41,169 nt of DNA from Flavobacteriaceae bacterium (GCA_009886755.1 QXYU01000048.1:1-41169), one strand, 5' to 3'; shown: positions 1-8,854, counted from the stretch's first letter. Numbers and translations are program-made. Notes: a model not told the origin generated them from the letters alone.

Positions 1-1372
1 ACAACTGCTTGAACCGAGTATCACCTATAAAGAAAATACCTATCATGCTTAAATAGAGTAATATATACCCCACATAGGTGAGTAAGGTGCCCCAATAATC
101 ATGGTTTACAGAAAGGACCGTTCCTTTTTCATCTGGACTAAATGACGCTTGAAAAAAACGATAACCACGGTGATCCAATACATGATTCATAAAGATTTCA
201 TAGTCAAAAGGATTGCTGTCTTCAACCGTGATTTTACTCTTAAAAGAAGCATAGCTGTTTTCGGTTCCGGGGTATTTTTCTGCGATAAAATCATTGAGTC
301 GGATCGAAAAGGGCAACTCCAAAGGAAGGGAACCGTATTGAAGGTAAAAATCCAACCCTCCAAGACGGATTTTTTTGGGATCAAAATTATTACCTTTTCC
401 TCCTAACAAGGTTATTTGCTGAGCCACTCCCGCTGTTTGAATGTTGAGTTTTAAAGCGTCTTGACCGGTTTCTTGTCCTCCGTTTTCATTAGGAATCAGA
501 TCGATTCGGCTGCGCAAAGGCGGATCGGGAATCACAAACTGGAAATTGGGAAGGCTATACAAAGAACGCAGTTGCAATTCTTGCTCGGTATCGGCAGTCA
601 AGCTTCCTTGAAACTGATCGGCCATTCGCATAAAGCCCCCAGCGAAAGGAGAGGTTATATAGTGCAATCCGCCCTCGGAGCGAATATTGATGGCTCCGGA
701 AATAGGATTGTTAAGGGTGAAAAGGATGTTGTGGATATTCGCCACTTCCCCTTCTTTGAGGTAGTGTTCGTGCCGCGTTCCATCGCCTGCCTCTACAATG
801 GTTAGGTAGCGCTCTCCGTCCGGATCCAAAACCAATCCTTCGGCCACTTCCTCAGTGTAGTCAACATACGCGATGGAGAAATCTTGCCCATTGAAATCGT
901 TGTCCCAACGAAATCCATTGTCAGTATGTTCGGAAAGCAACACATCATCTTGTAATTTTTTTCGCTGTGGCACTCCGTCAATATCGCCATCTACCCATAC
1001 TGTGAGATAGGTTTTTTCGGATAAAAAAGAAGCTGTGGTTTCCCCTTCCCGAATGGGCATGACACCTTCGTATCCGACATAACGGGTAATCAATGCCCCC
1101 AATAAGATGAGGATAAAAGACAGGTGTAATGAAAGAGTGGCCCATTTTTCCTTTCGCAACAAGCGATACTTAAAAATATTACCAAGGAAATTGAGCATCA
1201 ATAAACCCATCAAAACCTCAAACCACCGGGCGTTATAAATCCAAATTTTGGCGGTATCCGTACTGTACCAAGTTTCTATAAAAGTACCCAATGCCATGGC
1301 TGCAGGAAACAGCAAGAAAAGGATACCCATCAAGCGATTGGAAAAAAGCAATTCAAAGGGGTTTTGTTTCAT
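1..1372 (-). CDS. ccsA: Cytochrome c biogenesis protein, ResB (CcsB) part of a probable fused CcsBA, partial
   Basis: The reading frame runs off the left edge, so only about 457 N-terminal codons are visible. It was read directly on the minus strand. It opens with MKQNPFELLFSNRLMGILFL, then two membrane segments (about residues 10-30 and 50-70) joined by GTFIETWYSTDTA, a third segment near residues 85-100, a long periplasmic domain, and a further membrane segment just before the edge. This is the ResB layout; in Bacteroidota ResB is usually fused to CcsA, giving roughly 1,000 residues, which would place the CcsA half outside the window (inference). System II proteins carry heme across the membrane and attach it to apocytochrome c. 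The ATG at 1372 matches the usual N-terminus of the family; no strong ribosome binding site was used to choose it. Confidence 0.85.
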   Translation of the reverse strand, partial: MKQNPFELLFSNRLMGILFLLFPAAMALGTFIETWYSTDTAKIWIYNARWFEVLMGLLMLNFLGNIFKYRLLRKEKWATLSLHLSFILILLGALITRYVGYEGVMPIREGETTASFLSEKTYLTVWVDGDIDGVPQRKKLQDDVLLSEHTDNGFRWDNDFNGQDFSIAYVDYTEEVAEGLVLDPDGERYLTIVEAGDGTRHEHYLKEGEVANIHNILFTLNNPISGAINIRSEGGLHYITSPFAGGFMRMADQFQGSLTADTEQELQLRSLYSLPNFQFVIPDPPLRSRIDLIPNENGGQETGQDALKLNIQTAGVAQQITLLGGKGNNFDPKKIRLGGLDFYLQYGSLPLELPFSIRLNDFIAEKYPGTENSYASFKSKITVEDSNPFDYEIFMNHVLDHRGYRFFQASFSPDEKGTVLSVNHDYWGTLLTYVGYILLYLSMIGIFFIGDTRFKQL

Positions 1373-1427
1373 CAAGCGAACATCTTCATCAGCCGCAAAG
1401 ATAAAACACCTCCTTGAAATACAGACA

Positions 1428-1715
1428 TTATTCAAGTATCATTTGTCCGCTGAGAAAAAGAAGAATCAGCAATTCAAAAAGCAAAGCCAAAATCACCCAA
1501 CGAACCGCATTGGAGTTGCGAACATTGGAAATCGTAACACCCAACAAAGCCGTAGGGAAAGCAACGATCAATAATGAAAAAAATACTCTTGGAAGGTCTG
1601 GTCGTAAAAATAGAAGGCAAACATTTCAAATGGCCGTAAAAATGGAGGCGACCCAGAGTAGAAAAACACCCAAAATACGAGTGGGAAACATACGATTAAA
1701 TAGATTGGTCATCAT
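1428..1715 (-). pseudogene. Small membrane protein gene with an in-frame TGA
   Basis: An ATG at 1715 (or 1712) opens MTNLFNRMFPTRILGVFLLW and continues for 29-30 residues to a TGA at 1626-1628. The same frame then runs on without shift for 65 more codons to a TAA at 1428-1430, and this second part is strongly protein-like, with two hydrophobic stretches around VFFSLLIVAFPTALLGV and VIRWALLFELLILLFLSG-type sequence. No ATG lies between the TGA and the last few codons, so restart is unlikely. Without the TGA it would be a protein of about 95 residues with three membrane segments. It lies 55 bases upstream of the cytochrome c biogenesis gene on the same strand. I do not recognise the family. A nonsense mutation or a single base error explains the pattern best. 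Confidence 0.5.
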
Positions 1716-1773
1716 AAGGATAAGTATTAGGGTAGTACTAAGATACAAAAACATATAATGATTACTTTTGAAG

Positions 1774-2529
1774 ATGCTAAAAATCGCTTTGATTGGTGCT
1801 GGGAATTTGGGTTCACATTTGTTCGAAGCGTGGTCTGCGTCTTCGGAAGTACAACTAACCCAATGGCTGAACCGATCGTATGCCCATCCAAACTGCAAAG
1901 GAGTTGCTGTGATCCAAGAACTGTCCTCCTTGGCTCCTACCGATGCCTATGTTTTAGCCCTACCCGATCGCGAAATTTCCACCGTTTCTGCGCAACTACC
2001 TACGACAGGAATCGCTTTGCATACTTCAGGCAGCATGCCTCTTGATGTGTTAAAAAATCAGGGGGGAAAAGGCGTCTTTTATCCTTTGCAAAGTTTTAGT
2101 AAAAAACAAAGCGTTGCCTTTGATCGCATCCCTTTTTTCCTGGAAAGCGAGCACAAAGCCCATCACTCTCTTCTCGAGCAACTCGCAAAAAGCCTTAGCC
2201 CAAACTTTTTTTGGATGGACTCCAAACAACGTCTTCAATTGCATATCGCGGCCGTATTTGTGAATAATTTCACCAATCACCTGTATCAGATTGGAGCGGA
2301 TTTGTGTGAAAAAAACAATATTCCTTTTTCAGTACTCTTCCCTTTGATCGAAACAACCGCTGCCAAGGTGCAACAGCTCTCACCCAATGAAGCCCAAACG
2401 GGTCCCGCCCGAAGGAAAGACATAGCCATACTCGAAAAACATTTGCAACATTTAGACAATCCCCAGCAAAAAGAATTGTATCAACAACTCACGCTGGCCA
2501 TTCAACAACAATACAATGACGAACTATAA
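1774..2529 (+). CDS. Rossmann-fold and DUF2520 domain protein (putative NAD(P)-binding oxidoreductase-like)
   Basis: A protein of 251 residues. The N-terminus MLKIALIGAGNLGSHLFEAW carries the dinucleotide-binding GxGxxG motif (G8, G10, G13); the C-terminal half, with HIAAVFVNNFTNHLYQ and the GPARRKD stretch, matches the DUF2520 helical domain that resembles 6-phosphogluconate dehydrogenase-type dimerisation domains. The substrate is not known for this family. A TTG six bases upstream (1768) would add MK, but ATG 1774 fits the family start better. The end overlaps the kdsC start by 14 bases, so the two are probably cotranscribed, as is common in Flavobacteriaceae. Confidence 0.85.
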   Translation: MLKIALIGAGNLGSHLFEAWSASSEVQLTQWLNRSYAHPNCKGVAVIQELSSLAPTDAYVLALPDREISTVSAQLPTTGIALHTSGSMPLDVLKNQGGKGVFYPLQSFSKKQSVAFDRIPFFLESEHKAHHSLLEQLAKSLSPNFFWMDSKQRLQLHIAAVFVNNFTNHLYQIGADLCEKNNIPFSVLFPLIETTAAKVQQLSPNEAQTGPARRKDIAILEKHLQHLDNPQQKELYQQLTLAIQQQYNDEL

Positions 2530-3040
2530 ACAACGACTCGCACAGATCGACACCTTAATTTTTGATGTAGATGGCGTACTGACCGATGGCAAAGTCATCA
2601 TCACGACGGACGGTGAAATGTACCGCCAGATGGACACCAAAGACGGTTATGTTTTGAAATGTGCACTCAACGAAGGGCTCAAAGTGGTTATTATTTCTGG
2701 CGGCACCAACGAAGGTGTCCGGGATCGCTTAAAAGCACTGGGCGTTTTTGATATTTACCTCGGAGCCCACCACAAACTGGATGCTTTTCAAGACCTGCTA
2801 GACAACTATGGCTTAAAACCCGAAAATATGCTTTATATGGGCGATGATGTACCCGATATCCCTGTCATGGAAAAGGTGGGAGTATCTTGTTGTCCCAAAG
2901 ATGCTGTTTCAGATGTATTGGCCATGGCGGACTATGTATCTCCCAAAAAAGGAGGGGAAGGCTGTGTCCGAGAAGTCGTTGAGCAAGTACTTCGCGTTCA
3001 GGGAAAATGGGGAAATTTCACCAACGCCCAAAACGATTAG
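2516..3040 (+). CDS. kdsC: 3-deoxy-D-manno-octulosonate 8-phosphate phosphatase (KdsC-like HAD)
   Basis: A cytoplasmic HAD-superfamily hydrolase of 174 residues, the usual KdsC length. Motif I is DVDGVLTDG with nucleophile D17 and acid D19, motif II is SGG at 61-63, and motif IV is GDDVPD with D110 and D111. No cap domain is present, which is typical of the tetrameric KdsC subfamily. It removes phosphate from KDO-8-phosphate to give KDO for the lipopolysaccharide inner core. It overlaps the DUF2520 gene upstream and is followed immediately by maf, a common flavobacterial order. A related sugar-phosphate phosphatase role cannot be excluded from sequence alone. Confidence 0.85.
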   Translation: MTNYKQRLAQIDTLIFDVDGVLTDGKVIITTDGEMYRQMDTKDGYVLKCALNEGLKVVIISGGTNEGVRDRLKALGVFDIYLGAHHKLDAFQDLLDNYGLKPENMLYMGDDVPDIPVMEKVGVSCCPKDAVSDVLAMADYVSPKKGGEGCVREVVEQVLRVQGKWGNFTNAQND

Positions 3041-3041
3041 A

Positions 3042-3641
3042 ATGGCTCTTTCCAACCCCTACAATTACGATATTGTATTAGCCAGTGGTTCGCCCCGACG
3101 ACAACAGTTTTTAACCGATTTAGGAATCCCTTTTCGCGTGGAAAAATTTGATGTTGAAGAGGCATATCCCAAACATCTGAAAGGAGCCGATATTGCTACG
3201 CATATTACAAGTCTCAAGGCCGCTCCTTTTAAAGCAAACATCCATTCCAATCAGCTGGTCATCACCGCCGATACCATCGTATGGCACAAAGACCGCTATT
3301 TGGGCAAACCCCAATCCGAGGAAGAAGCCAGTCAAATGCTGCAGGCGCTTTCCGGAGCAACCCATGAAGTGATCACTGCTGTTGGCTTTTTACAAGCCCA
3401 TGATTGGGAAGTCATTACTGCCACAACCCAAGTCCATTTCAACCCTCTCCCCAAACAAGAGATAGAGGACTATATCGCCTCAGGAGCCCCTATGGATAAA
3501 GCCGGGGCCTATGGCATTCAAGACCGGATTGGAACCATCGGTATCGAAGCTATTCAGGGTAGTTACACCAATGTTGTGGGCTTACCTATGGCAGCGTTTT
3601 ACGATAAACTTGTTAACAAACTCTCGCAAAAGCCTCGTTAA
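3042..3641 (+). CDS. maf: Maf family nucleotide pyrophosphatase
   Basis: A protein of 199 residues with the Maf signature SGSPRR (residues 15-20), the ADTIV motif with catalytic D77, and GKP (88-90). Maf/YhdE proteins hydrolyse noncanonical or canonical nucleoside triphosphates such as dTTP or UTP to monophosphates and have been linked to septum formation. A longer reading frame exists upstream to 2844, but those codons lie inside kdsC in another frame; ATG 3042, directly after the kdsC stop at 3040, gives the family-standard N-terminus. Cotranscription with kdsC is likely. Whether it is a YhdE-type or YceF-type enzyme is not resolved here. Confidence 0.88.
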   Translation: MALSNPYNYDIVLASGSPRRQQFLTDLGIPFRVEKFDVEEAYPKHLKGADIATHITSLKAAPFKANIHSNQLVITADTIVWHKDRYLGKPQSEEEASQMLQALSGATHEVITAVGFLQAHDWEVITATTQVHFNPLPKQEIEDYIASGAPMDKAGAYGIQDRIGTIGIEAIQGSYTNVVGLPMAAFYDKLVNKLSQKPR

Positions 3642-3671
3642 AAAGTCGCGGAAAAAAGTATCTTTCTTGTG

Positions 3672-4574
3672 ATGAAAATAAGTATACCATTCTTTCTTGC
3701 ACTTTTATTGGTGGCCTGTCAACCTGCTCAGGAAAAGCATACGGACGGCTTGCAGAAAAGTACGGTGGGCTTGAGTCAAGATTTCAAATCCTATTGGTTT
3801 GACGGAACCGCTGAGATTTCTTCCTATGTCCTACAACAATCCCGCTATGGCGCACTTCGCGAAGGAACGGCTGTTTTGATCTATGTAACGGAAGATTTTC
3901 TAACCGATACGCAAGTAAAAGCCAACCAAAAGTCAAAAGCATCCCGAAGCGTTTTAAAACTAAACCGACAAAAGAATTTCCTGACGGGAATTTATCCTTA
4001 TTCCATCATGAGTAGTAGTTTTACCTATCTCGGTTGGGAACCGCGTTTGGCAAAAACAACCGCTTCACTCCAAGAGTGGTGCGGGCAAAGCTATTTACAG
4101 TTAAATCAGAAGAATCAAATGGTGCTGCAAAGCCATTCCTATTTTGAAGGCGAAGCCGATCAGAAAATACTTTTCCCCAAAGAAACCCTTACGGAGGATG
4201 AGGTATGGAACCGCATTCGTCTACATCCCGAACAACTCCCTACGGGTGCTTTTCAACTACTTCCCAGTTTGGAATTGCTCCGACTGAATCATTGGCCGCT
4301 GGAAACTGTTGCCGTTAGCGCACAACTCATTCGAAACGATGGTATCAGTATTTACGCCCTTCGCTTTCCCAGTTTGAAACGCAGCTTAAGTATCCGTTTC
4401 CAAACGGAAAGTCCTCACCGTATTGAAGGCTGGGAAGACCGTTCTGATCGAGGAGCCGACTACACCACCACCGCCACCCACTTGAAGACCGAAAAGCTCC
4501 CTTACTGGAAACTCAATCGCCCTGGAGACGAACAATACAGGAGCCAACTTCAATTACCCCATAAAAGCCCCTGA
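3672..4574 (+). CDS. Lipoprotein of unknown function
   Basis: A protein of 300 residues starting MKISIPFFLALLLVACQPAQ, a clear lipoprotein signal with lipobox LVAC and the lipidated cysteine at residue 16. The mature part is mostly beta-rich and has no enzyme motif that I recognise. It sits 30 bases after maf on the same strand; in related genomes a lipoprotein of similar size follows maf and has been mislabelled as a septum formation inhibitor, apparently from its neighbour (recollection, not tested). A GTG three bases upstream is a possible alternative start. Location is probably the periplasmic side of the inner membrane or the outer membrane. Confidence 0.75.
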   Translation: MKISIPFFLALLLVACQPAQEKHTDGLQKSTVGLSQDFKSYWFDGTAEISSYVLQQSRYGALREGTAVLIYVTEDFLTDTQVKANQKSKASRSVLKLNRQKNFLTGIYPYSIMSSSFTYLGWEPRLAKTTASLQEWCGQSYLQLNQKNQMVLQSHSYFEGEADQKILFPKETLTEDEVWNRIRLHPEQLPTGAFQLLPSLELLRLNHWPLETVAVSAQLIRNDGISIYALRFPSLKRSLSIRFQTESPHRIEGWEDRSDRGADYTTTATHLKTEKLPYWKLNRPGDEQYRSQLQLPHKSP

Positions 4575-4620
4575 CACATTTTTAAATCACAATGGCAACT
4601 ACTTACATCCTTGTAAACAG

Positions 4621-7062
4621 ATGAAAAAATACACCCTAATCATTCTGATATTTAGTACTTTATTCGCAAAGGCCCAATCGGCAGCAACCTTGTATCATAA
4701 CTTACAAAAGTTGAATTTTCTGGGATCTGTACTCTATGTCGCGGCCCATCCTGATGATGAAAACACAGCCTTAATTTCGCACTTTGCCAATCATGTCGAT
4801 GCCGAAGCAGCCTACCTCTCCCTCACTCGCGGTGATGGAGGGCAAAATCTGATCGGTACGGAACTTCGCGAACAGCTAGGTGTGATCCGAACCAACGAAT
4901 TGTTAGCGGCTCGTAACATTGACGGAGGGCAGCAATTTTTTAGTTCCGCAGTTGACTTTGGGTACTCCAAACATCCCGATGAAACCTTACAGATATGGGA
5001 TAAAAAGCAGATTCTTGGCGAAGTCGTTGCTCGTATTCGCGCCTTTCAACCCGATATCATCATCCATCGATTTGATCATCGTACGCCGGGACGCACCCAT
5101 GGGCATCACACCGCATCAGCACTTTTGGGTTATGAAGCTTTTGACCTAACCAACAATCCCAAAAGCTATCCCGAACAACTTAAGCAGTACGAGCCTTGGC
5201 AAGTAAAACGACAATTTTTTAACACCTCATGGTGGTTTTATGGCAGTCAAGAACGTTTTGAAAAAGCAGACAAAACGAATCTATTAGCCTTAGAAATCGG
5301 GAATTACAACTCGCTCTTGGGGCGTTCCAATAGTCAACTCGCTGCGGCCAGTCGAAGTTCTCACAAGTCACAAGGATTTGGTTCTGCACCCCGCTTGGGT
5401 TCCCGAACAGAATATGTTGAATTGATACAAGGTGATCGCCCGAAAGGAAATGATCCTTTTGAAGGTATTGATACTAGCTGGAGTCGTATAGCCGGTGGGG
5501 AAAAGGTTGGAACGCTTGTCGCTGCCGCTATCGCTGAATTTGATTTTAAAGCTCCTTCCAAAAGTCTTAATCGCCTTATTGAAATTCACCAAGCCATCGA
5601 TCGTCTAGCGCCCTCTGTCTGGAAAACCCGAAAAGCTAGGGCCACCGAAAAGTTGATTAAAGCCTGTGTCGGCTTAACACTCCAACTTAATGCAGAAACT
5701 CCTTATGGAGTCGCTGGAGAGTCTGTTGCCATCACTTTCAATGGCGTACAGCAAAGCAATCATCTTTTGGTTATCGAAAAAATAGGAGAAACGGCGCTTG
5801 AACAAAGCCTCAAGCCCAACACAGCATTCAGCAATTCCTTTTCTATTCCTCTGGGAAATGAACTCACAACGCCTTATTGGTTGATGCAAAAGGGAACTTT
5901 GGGAAGTTTCAATAGCTCCAACAAAAGGCTGCAAGGATTGCCCGCAACCCCACCTCTAACCCTCAGCATTCATCTCCGTATAAACGGCACTCCCTTTGTT
6001 TGGAAAGAAGCAGTTCAATACCGCATCACCGACCCCGTCCGTGGGGAAGTCGTGACACCTTTTCACATCCTCCCTCATTTGGGGGTAAACTTCCAGAAAA
6101 ACGTTCATCTTTTTCCCGATCTAGGGTCACAGCGCATCCAACTGGAGGTGACCAATTATGGAAAATCGTTTTCGGGTGAGGTGGAACTCTGCTTCCCGGA
6201 AGGTTGGGAAATCGACCGAGCCAAAAAACCAATTGAATTCAATCAAAGAGGAAACGCTGCCTTTTTGTCCTATGAATTACATCCCACCCAAAAAGCCAAA
6301 AGTGGCCGTATGAGCCCTTTGGTACATCAAAACGGAAAGATCCTAACTCCTTATGCCGTTCAGCAGATTGACTACGATCATATTCCCAAGCAATACGTGG
6401 CTCACCCTAGCGAAGCACAACTGGTGCGCTTGGATTTGTCCTTACCGGATAAAAAAGTAGGCTATATTATGGGAGCCGGCGATTTGGTTGCCAAAAACCT
6501 TGAAGCCATTGGATTGCCCATTGAAGCGATTGACCTAGAGACAGTCACCCAGGAAACAATAAACACCTATGACACCATATTGCTTGGGATCCGTGCTTAT
6601 AATGTTCTAGAATCTTTGATCTATAAAAACCAATTGCTTTTTGATTTTGCCCAGCAAGGGGGAACGCTTATTGTGCAATACACCACCAGCCGCCGCATGA
6701 AAACAAAAAAAATCCTTCCCTACCCTATTCAATTGTCTCGGGATCGGGTTACGGACGAAAATAGCCCTGTACGTTTGCTTCAACCCAATCATCCTGTTTT
6801 TAACAAACCGCATCAAATCACCTCATACGATTTTGACGGCTGGGTACAAGAACGTGGGCTCTATTTTGCCAACGAATGGGATGCTGCTTACACTCCTTTG
6901 CTAGGAATGCAAGACCCAGGAGAAATTGAGAAAAAGGGAAGTCTATTGGTTGCTACCCACGGAAAAGGAAAAGTGATCTATACGGGATTGAGTTTTTTCC
7001 GGGAACTACCCGCCGGAGTACCCGGTGCCTATCGTTTACTCCTAAACCTAATCAATTACTAG
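4621..7062 (+). CDS. Secreted PIG-L family deacetylase with C-terminal glutamine-amidotransferase-like domain
   Basis: A protein of 813 residues with a signal peptide (MKKYTLIILIFSTLFAKAQS). The N-terminal 250 residues are a PIG-L/LmbE metal-dependent de-N-acetylase domain with AHPDDE at 42-47 (H43 and D46 are expected zinc ligands) and HGHH at 160-163 (third ligand). A beta-rich middle part follows, and the last 200 residues, with GYIMGAGDLVAKNLEAIG and YDTILLGIRAYN, look like a class I glutamine amidotransferase or flavodoxin-like fold without obvious catalytic residues. PIG-L enzymes remove acetyl groups from N-acetylglucosamine conjugates. It is followed, with one base between, by a small membrane ORF and a sodium:solute symporter, which suggests deacetylation of an amino sugar outside the cytoplasm followed by uptake (inference). 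Confidence 0.85.
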   Translation: MKKYTLIILIFSTLFAKAQSAATLYHNLQKLNFLGSVLYVAAHPDDENTALISHFANHVDAEAAYLSLTRGDGGQNLIGTELREQLGVIRTNELLAARNIDGGQQFFSSAVDFGYSKHPDETLQIWDKKQILGEVVARIRAFQPDIIIHRFDHRTPGRTHGHHTASALLGYEAFDLTNNPKSYPEQLKQYEPWQVKRQFFNTSWWFYGSQERFEKADKTNLLALEIGNYNSLLGRSNSQLAAASRSSHKSQGFGSAPRLGSRTEYVELIQGDRPKGNDPFEGIDTSWSRIAGGEKVGTLVAAAIAEFDFKAPSKSLNRLIEIHQAIDRLAPSVWKTRKARATEKLIKACVGLTLQLNAETPYGVAGESVAITFNGVQQSNHLLVIEKIGETALEQSLKPNTAFSNSFSIPLGNELTTPYWLMQKGTLGSFNSSNKRLQGLPATPPLTLSIHLRINGTPFVWKEAVQYRITDPVRGEVVTPFHILPHLGVNFQKNVHLFPDLGSQRIQLEVTNYGKSFSGEVELCFPEGWEIDRAKKPIEFNQRGNAAFLSYELHPTQKAKSGRMSPLVHQNGKILTPYAVQQIDYDHIPKQYVAHPSEAQLVRLDLSLPDKKVGYIMGAGDLVAKNLEAIGLPIEAIDLETVTQETINTYDTILLGIRAYNVLESLIYKNQLLFDFAQQGGTLIVQYTTSRRMKTKKILPYPIQLSRDRVTDENSPVRLLQPNHPVFNKPHQITSYDFDGWVQERGLYFANEWDAAYTPLLGMQDPGEIEKKGSLLVATHGKGKVIYTGLSFFRELPAGVPGAYRLLLNLINY

Positions 7063-7063
7063 C

Positions 7064-7153
7064 ATGGACCAACGCATTTATCTTTATCTAACACTTGTAA
7101 ACATCCTCTACTGGGGCTTGATGGGTTGGTTTACATATCAATTCAGTCTATGA
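7064..7153 (+). CDS. Candidate 29-residue membrane peptide coupled to the symporter
   Basis: ATG 7064 follows the deacetylase stop (7060-7062) by one base and opens a 29-codon frame, MDQRIYLYLTLVNILYWGLM then GWFTYQFSL, ending in TGA 7151-7153 that overlaps the symporter ATG at 7150 as ATGA. The peptide is one hydrophobic span with a charged N-terminus. Tight packing on both sides and the ATGA overlap favour real translation and translational coupling. Small membrane partners encoded beside solute:sodium symporters exist elsewhere (YhdT with PanF, YjcH with ActP), but this peptide is shorter and I do not recognise it. It is below usual gene-caller length limits. Confidence 0.5.
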   Translation: MDQRIYLYLTLVNILYWGLMGWFTYQFSL

Positions 7154-8811
7154 GCAGCATTGATTGGTTTATTTTAATCACCACCCTTTTGGGGATTGTC
7201 GGTTATGGAGTATGGAAAAACCGCCAACAAGAGAGCATCCAAAGCTATATTCGAGGGGGAAACCAAAGTCGCTGGTGGACGGTGGGACTCTCTGTTATGG
7301 CCACTCAAGCCAGTGCCATCACATTTCTCTCCACTCCGGGGCAAGCCTTCCACGATGGGATGGGCTTTGTGCAATTCTATTTTGGGTTGCCTTTTGCCGT
7401 GATCTTGATTTGCCTGTTTTTCTTACCAATCTACCACCGATTAAATGTCTTTACCGCCTATGAATTTCTTGAAGAACGATTTAATTGGCAGACAAGAACC
7501 CTCACTGCAATACTCTTTTTAATTCAAAGGGGGCTGGCTGCGGGAATTACCATTTATGCTCCGGCGATCATTCTCAGTGCCATTTTAGGCTGGCCACTCA
7601 AAGGGCTGGTCATTGGCATCGGTTTGTTGGTGATTCTCTACACCGTGATCGGCGGGACACAGGCTGTCAATGTTACCCAAAAGCAGCAAATGACTGTGAT
7701 TTTTCTGGGTTTGTTTGTTGCCTTTTTTAGCATCTTATCCGCTTTTCCCGAAAGCATCAATTTCACCCAAGCTATAAACATTGCAGGCGCCAGTGGCAAA
7801 CTTCAAGTGCTCGATTTTAGTTTTGACCCCAACAATCGCTACACTTTTTGGAGTGGCATAACTGGAGGGCTTTTTTTAGCACTCTCCTATTTTGGCACCG
7901 ACCAATCACAGGTGCAACGTTATCTTTCGGGCAAATCCTTAAAAGAAAGCCAAATGGGACTGCTAATGAATGGCTTTCTGAAAGTTCCATTGCAATTCTT
8001 TATCCTTTTGGTGGGAGTGATGGTTTTTGTGTTTTACCAATTCCAACCCGCTCCCCTCCACTTCAATCCGCAAACGGAAAAAGCCATACAAGGAACAGAA
8101 CAGGCCTCCGCTTTTGATCGCTTAGAGTCCGAAAACACCCGTACGCAAAAAGCCATAGCTTCCCTACTGCTTCGTTCGGATTTTGAAACAGATTCCCAAG
8201 CCCAACAACTATACCAACAATTGAATCGAGAAAACCAGCAGCAACGGGATGCAGCAAAACAGTTATTGGCCCGAGCAAAAACAGGCGTAACGGTTAACGA
8301 TAAAGATTTTGTCTTTATCACTTTTATCTTGGATCATCTGCCCGTAGGTGTTATCGGTTTGCTGCTCGCCATGATTTTCTCAGCTGCAATGAGTTCTACC
8401 GCCTCTGAGCTCAATGCGCTATCCGCCACCACCTTAGTAGATCTCTACCAGCGCAATCGACCAGGGCAAAGTGAATTGCATTATGTCCAAGCGGCTAAAG
8501 GGTTTACCCTTTTGTGGGGGCTTATTGCCATTGGTTTTGCTTCCGTGGGAAATCTGTTTGAAAACCTCATTCAATTGGTCAATATTATTGGTTCGGTATT
8601 TTACGGAACCATCCTAGGGATTTTCTTGGTCGCTTTTTTCTTTAAATCCATCCAAGGTAAAGCCGTGTTCTGGGCGGCTATAATGTCAGAAATTGCCATA
8701 CTATATATCTATTCTCAAGACTGGGTTGGATACCTCTGGCTCAATGCCATTGGAGCGGTGCTCACTATTTTATTAGCCCACCTAATCGCCCTGATACAGC
8801 GATCTCGGTAA
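7150..8811 (+). CDS. Sodium:solute symporter family protein
   Basis: A membrane protein of 553 residues beginning MSSIDWFILITTLLGIVGYG. It has about 13 hydrophobic segments and the SSS hallmark stretches WTVGLSVMATQASAITFLS near residue 45 and the GGTQAVNVTQKQQ region near residue 180. Between two late membrane segments there is a hydrophilic, helix-forming insert of about 95 residues (roughly 305-395), rich in Gln, Glu and Arg. The ATG at 7150 is preferred over an upstream TTG at 7126 because the extra residues fall inside the preceding small ORF and do not resemble the family. Substrate is unknown; the adjacent secreted PIG-L deacetylase suggests a sugar or amino sugar derivative (inference). 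Confidence 0.88.
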   Translation: MSSIDWFILITTLLGIVGYGVWKNRQQESIQSYIRGGNQSRWWTVGLSVMATQASAITFLSTPGQAFHDGMGFVQFYFGLPFAVILICLFFLPIYHRLNVFTAYEFLEERFNWQTRTLTAILFLIQRGLAAGITIYAPAIILSAILGWPLKGLVIGIGLLVILYTVIGGTQAVNVTQKQQMTVIFLGLFVAFFSILSAFPESINFTQAINIAGASGKLQVLDFSFDPNNRYTFWSGITGGLFLALSYFGTDQSQVQRYLSGKSLKESQMGLLMNGFLKVPLQFFILLVGVMVFVFYQFQPAPLHFNPQTEKAIQGTEQASAFDRLESENTRTQKAIASLLLRSDFETDSQAQQLYQQLNRENQQQRDAAKQLLARAKTGVTVNDKDFVFITFILDHLPVGVIGLLLAMIFSAAMSSTASELNALSATTLVDLYQRNRPGQSELHYVQAAKGFTLLWGLIAIGFASVGNLFENLIQLVNIIGSVFYGTILGIFLVAFFFKSIQGKAVFWAAIMSEIAILYIYSQDWVGYLWLNAIGAVLTILLAHLIALIQRSR

Positions 8812-8854
8812 GATTTCAAAATAAGAAATTTGCTCTAGTCAAGTCACTGTTAAA

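Noticed and set aside
1626-1628. TGA as a recoded sense codon
   Set aside because: TGA ends intact genes here (the photolyase at 13276, rlmD at 40854, the lipoprotein at 4574), so general reassignment is excluded, and no selenocysteine-type hairpin or family supports local recoding.
2844-3041. N-terminal extension of Maf by 66 residues
   Set aside because: These codons overlap kdsC in another frame and do not resemble Maf; ATG 3042 gives the normal start.
7126-7149. TTG start for the symporter
   Set aside because: The eight extra residues are polar and fall inside the preceding small ORF; ATG 7150 forms a clean ATGA coupling.
8034-8321. Minus-strand ORF of 95 residues, Cys-rich
   Set aside because: It lies wholly inside the symporter gene, opposite the hydrophilic insert, and its composition follows from the reverse complement of Gln/Glu-rich codons.
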